NCBI GenBank assembly: GCA_934754475.1 | Contig: CAKVHV010000004.1 | Span: 1 to 64,000 of the forward strand | Length of the DNA: 64,000 nt | Reading direction: 5' to 3' | From: an uncultured Clostridia bacterium | GTDB lineage: Bacteria > Bacillota > Clostridia > Christensenellales > UBA1242 | In this document: piece after piece, positions 61,823 to 64,000 of the stretch | Numbering within the stretch: position 1 is the first letter of the stretch | Layout of the letters: each line of letters starts with the position of its first letter | Translations under genes and position numbers: made by a program | The notes under the pieces: model-generated | Database searches by the model: none | What the model was told of the DNA's origin: nothing | The model's input: only the letters and a program-made list of their open reading frames with translations

Positions 61823-62722
61823 TTAGTTAACAGAAACTACCCCTAAAATGCCAGCATCGTTGCCTAATTTGGCAGAAGTTATCAAAACTTCGTTGGAATT
61901 TTTGTATCCAAAATGTTTATTTTTGCATAAAGAAACAGTTTTCTCTATAATTTTTGGAGCATAAGATAGTCCGCCACCAATTAAAATTACGTTTGGACGG
62001 AAGATATTACATAGATTTAGTAGATACTCAGACAAGTCATAAGTATATTCGTCCACAATTTTTTTGGCACACTCGTCACCATTTAAATATGCTTTTTCAA
62101 TAGAACTCGCTGTAATGTTTTCTTGATTGCTAAGCGACGAAGGCATTGTGCTTATAATTTCCTTTGCTCTTAGGGATAGTGCTATAGCCGACAGATATTT
62201 TTCTGCACAACCACGTCTTCCACAGTTACAAGCAATCCCGCCATTATACATTGTAACATGTCCTAGTTCTCCTGCACCGCCAGTTCCTGTATATAATTTG
62301 TTATTAATAATAATTCCCCCACCAATTCCTGTGCCGATTGTAATTAGTATTACATTATCATATCCTTTGCCAGCACCAAGTGTGTGTTCGGCTAGAACCG
62401 CCATATCCGCATCATTTTTGACATAAGTCTTAATGCCAAAATGATTAGTCAATATTTCAGCTAATTTACAATTAAATAGTTTTAGATTTGCACTTTCCTT
62501 AATAATCCCGTCAATTACAATTCCCGGACAACCTACTCCAAGTTTTTGTATATCACTTGTCTTTAGACTATGTTTGGAAATTATCAAGTTTACTAGTTTT
62601 TTGACCTGATTTACAACATCGTCTTTGTCGGTTGGCTCTACAATTTTATCTACAATAGTCTTATTTTTAATAAGTCCAATTTTTAAGTTTGTCCCACCAA
62701 TATCTACACCAATTAAATACAT
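61823..62722 (-). CDS. ROK-family sugar kinase (glucokinase-like)
   Basis: Protein of 299 aa starting MYLIGVDIGGTNLKIGLI. The start at 62722 is supported by AAGGAA upstream; a longer frame runs into the upstream gene. Motifs: phosphate-binding DIGGTN, GVGCPGIV, ITIGTGIGGGIIINNKL, ELGHVTMYNGG and zinc-type CNCGRRGCAE. These match the ROK group; glucose is the likely substrate but another sugar is possible. It begins 13 bases after the stop of the upstream hydrolase gene. Confidence 0.9.
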   Translation of the reverse strand: MYLIGVDIGGTNLKIGLIKNKTIVDKIVEPTDKDDVVNQVKKLVNLIISKHSLKTSDIQKLGVGCPGIVIDGIIKESANLKLFNCKLAEILTNHFGIKTYVKNDADMAVLAEHTLGAGKGYDNVILITIGTGIGGGIIINNKLYTGTGGAGELGHVTMYNGGIACNCGRRGCAEKYLSAIALSLRAKEIISTMPSSLSNQENITASSIEKAYLNGDECAKKIVDEYTYDLSEYLLNLCNIFRPNVILIGGGLSYAPKIIEKTVSLCKNKHFGYKNSNEVLITSAKLGNDAGILGVVSVN

Positions 62723-62735
62723 AATTATTCCTTTT

Positions 62736-63914
62736 TTATGCCACCAAAATTTTTCTATTTTCCAAATACTTTTCAAACGAAAGTGAAAGTGTAGATGGCA
62801 TATCTTCACCACACGTAAAGTTATAAGTCAAATCTGGATTTTCCAAATTAAACTCCAAGCCACTTCCCAAATTTAGAGTTATTAGTCCATTTGTGTCATT
62901 TCTATAAACTTTGAGATTGCTGTCATATCCGGACAAAATATTCAAAGTCTCGGGATGTGGGTGTTTGAATTTATTTTTGAACCCACACTGAATAACAGCA
63001 TACTCAGGGTCAATTGACTCAATAAACTCAGAAGTTGTTGCATTTCTACTTCCATGATGTCCCACTTTCAAAACATCTACATTGTTTGAACTGCCATAAT
63101 TATCTACATACTCAGAGAGCATTTTTTCTTCGGCATCGCCAGTAAACATAATAGTTTTGTCTCTAAATTTAAGCATTACTAGTGGTGAATAGTTATTTGG
63201 GTCGGAATATTTAACTTGAGATTTGTCCGCAACTGGAGTCAAAAAGTCAAAAGTATAAGTGTATTCAGTTCCATTAAAGACAACTTTATTTGAAAAGTCG
63301 CTATCTTTGTTGACTATTTCGACTGGGCATTTTTCGTTGTAAGCAGACACCATAAAGTTTGCATAAACTTGAGATGTTGCTACATATCCACCTTCGGTTT
63401 TTGTATTGAAGTCACTAGTCAAACTAGAACTTATGGAATTGTCGCTATAATTATTTGGTCTAAATATATACTTGATTTCATAAGTGTCAATAACCCACGA
63501 CATATTCCCTACGTGGTCAGAGTCGGCATGAGTCAAAAGCAAATAATCAAACTTTTGGATATTCTTGCTATCGGTAAAATTCTTAATTGCGTTTTTTGCA
63601 CTATTACTTTTGTCTCCACTGTCGATTATCATATTTTTGCCATCGGGAAGTTCTACAATCATTGAGTCACCCTGCCCAACATTCAAAAAATTAACTTTAA
63701 TATCTTTGAGTGTGCTAACTTCGGTCACATATCCGCCGGCTGTAGAGAGTGTTGGCTCTTCACCTTTTTTGAAAAACTTATCTAGCCAGCCTTTGTAATA
63801 AGCAAAGAATAATAGTCCAATAATTATAATCAGCAAAATAGTGACAAGCACAATATTTTTTCCTACAAACTTGCCGACTTTTTGTTTTTGTCTTTTTGTT
63901 AATCTCTTTGCCAT
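62736..63914 (-). CDS. Membrane-anchored ComEC/MBL-fold hydrolase-like protein
   Basis: Protein of about 392 aa. ATG 63914 (MAKRLTKRQKQKV) is chosen because AAAAGGAG lies upstream. Basic N-terminus, one transmembrane helix (about 21-43), then an MBL fold: NVGQGDSMIVELPDGKNMII, LLTHADSDHVGNM (HxDSDH metal motif), FTGDAEEKMLSEY, KVGHHGSRNATTSEF and HPHPETLN. This matches the extracellular MBL domain of ComEC and stand-alone ComEC-like hydrolases. It could be a secreted nuclease or phosphodiesterase outside the cell. No channel domain is present. Confidence 0.88.
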   Translation of the reverse strand: MAKRLTKRQKQKVGKFVGKNIVLVTILLIIIIGLLFFAYYKGWLDKFFKKGEEPTLSTAGGYVTEVSTLKDIKVNFLNVGQGDSMIVELPDGKNMIIDSGDKSNSAKNAIKNFTDSKNIQKFDYLLLTHADSDHVGNMSWVIDTYEIKYIFRPNNYSDNSISSSLTSDFNTKTEGGYVATSQVYANFMVSAYNEKCPVEIVNKDSDFSNKVVFNGTEYTYTFDFLTPVADKSQVKYSDPNNYSPLVMLKFRDKTIMFTGDAEEKMLSEYVDNYGSSNNVDVLKVGHHGSRNATTSEFIESIDPEYAVIQCGFKNKFKHPHPETLNILSGYDSNLKVYRNDTNGLITLNLGSGLEFNLENPDLTYNFTCGEDMPSTLSLSFEKYLENRKILVA

Positions 63915-63951
63915 AATTCTCCTTTTTATGTTAAGCATAAAACTATTTATA

Positions 63952-63980
63952 TTTTTATATAAAATACTCAAGTTTGTCAA
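63952..63980 (-). promoter_or_regulatory. Promoter of the MBL-ROK unit
   Basis: TTGACA (63980-63975), 17-base spacer, TAAAAA (63957-63952) on the minus strand. Confidence 0.65.
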
Positions 63981-64000
63981 ACAATGTGCAACGAAAAAAA

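Noticed and set aside
62723..62812. Longer N-terminus for the ROK kinase
   Set aside because: It would overlap the upstream gene, and the internal ATG at 62722 has the proper ribosome binding site and begins the family motif.
63915..63980. Longer N-terminus for the MBL-fold protein
   Set aside because: ATG 63914 has an excellent ribosome binding site, and the promoter -10 box lies inside the longer version.

Overview
The window is a low-GC, gene-dense chromosomal segment, probably from an anaerobic, single-membrane member of the Clostridia (an uncultured Firmicutes lineage). The evidence is AT-rich sequence with GGAG-type ribosome binding sites and TTGACA/TATAAT promoters, Lgt and DivIVA without outer-membrane genes, an oxygen-sensitive class III ribonucleotide reductase (NrdD/NrdG) as the only reductase seen, flavin-dependent ThyX, and the scaffold plus GGGtGRT pair I associate with Clostridia. 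UGA is used as a stop. I saw no rRNA, tRNA, CRISPR array, transposase, integrase or relaxase.

Layout. 0.1-3.3 kb: a CalY/TasA-like secreted protein, DivIVA, a membrane protein and Lgt. 3.4-9.4 kb: two large coiled-coil proteins of unknown function (1402 and about 529 aa) behind one consensus promoter. 9.7-12.0 kb: MazF with an unusual upstream partner, AcpS, RecX, YigZ. 12.2-25.7 kb: metabolic and housekeeping genes (Fe-S scaffold-like protein plus GGGtGRT protein, LeuRS, an ABC exporter with an AbrB-like regulator, small pyrophosphatase, FBP aldolase, a glycosyltransferase-like membrane protein, an HExxH protein, M29 aminopeptidase, GAPDH). 26-32.5 kb: an arginine-deiminase-like/decarboxylase-like fusion, a Zn/Cd efflux ATPase with its ArsR-type repressor and operator, MnmA and a TM2 protein.

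32.7-51.8 kb is the accessory-looking part: a type IV secretion-like locus with a VirB3-VirB4 fusion ATPase, a VirB6/TrbL-like channel protein with a long cytoplasmic tail, two paralogous VirB2/TrbC-like pilins with near-identical promoters, a VirD4/TraG coupling ATPase, two giant proteins (1760 and 1263 aa) that share a homologous domain, and two small acidic proteins. No relaxase or integration gene accompanies it in this window. Most of its genes have their own promoter and terminator. It looks like a fixed secretion or surface machine rather than a complete conjugative element, although the missing parts could lie outside the window.

Directly downstream of the VirD4 gene, about 51.93-52.58 kb, is a non-coding stretch that folds into several strong helices. 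They include two divergent copies, in inverted orientation, of one long hairpin whose closing stems covary, and a perfect three-way junction. I regard it as a candidate large structured RNA of about 600 nt and the most interesting object in the window. 52.6-64 kb returns to nucleotide metabolism and maintenance: ThyX and thymidylate kinase, a Ca2+-type P-ATPase, NrdG, an atypical thioredoxin reductase, NrdD with a fused glutaredoxin domain behind tandem NrdR-like boxes, a ROK kinase and a membrane-anchored ComEC-like metallo-beta-lactamase-fold hydrolase. All functional names come from motif recognition by eye; no database search was run.
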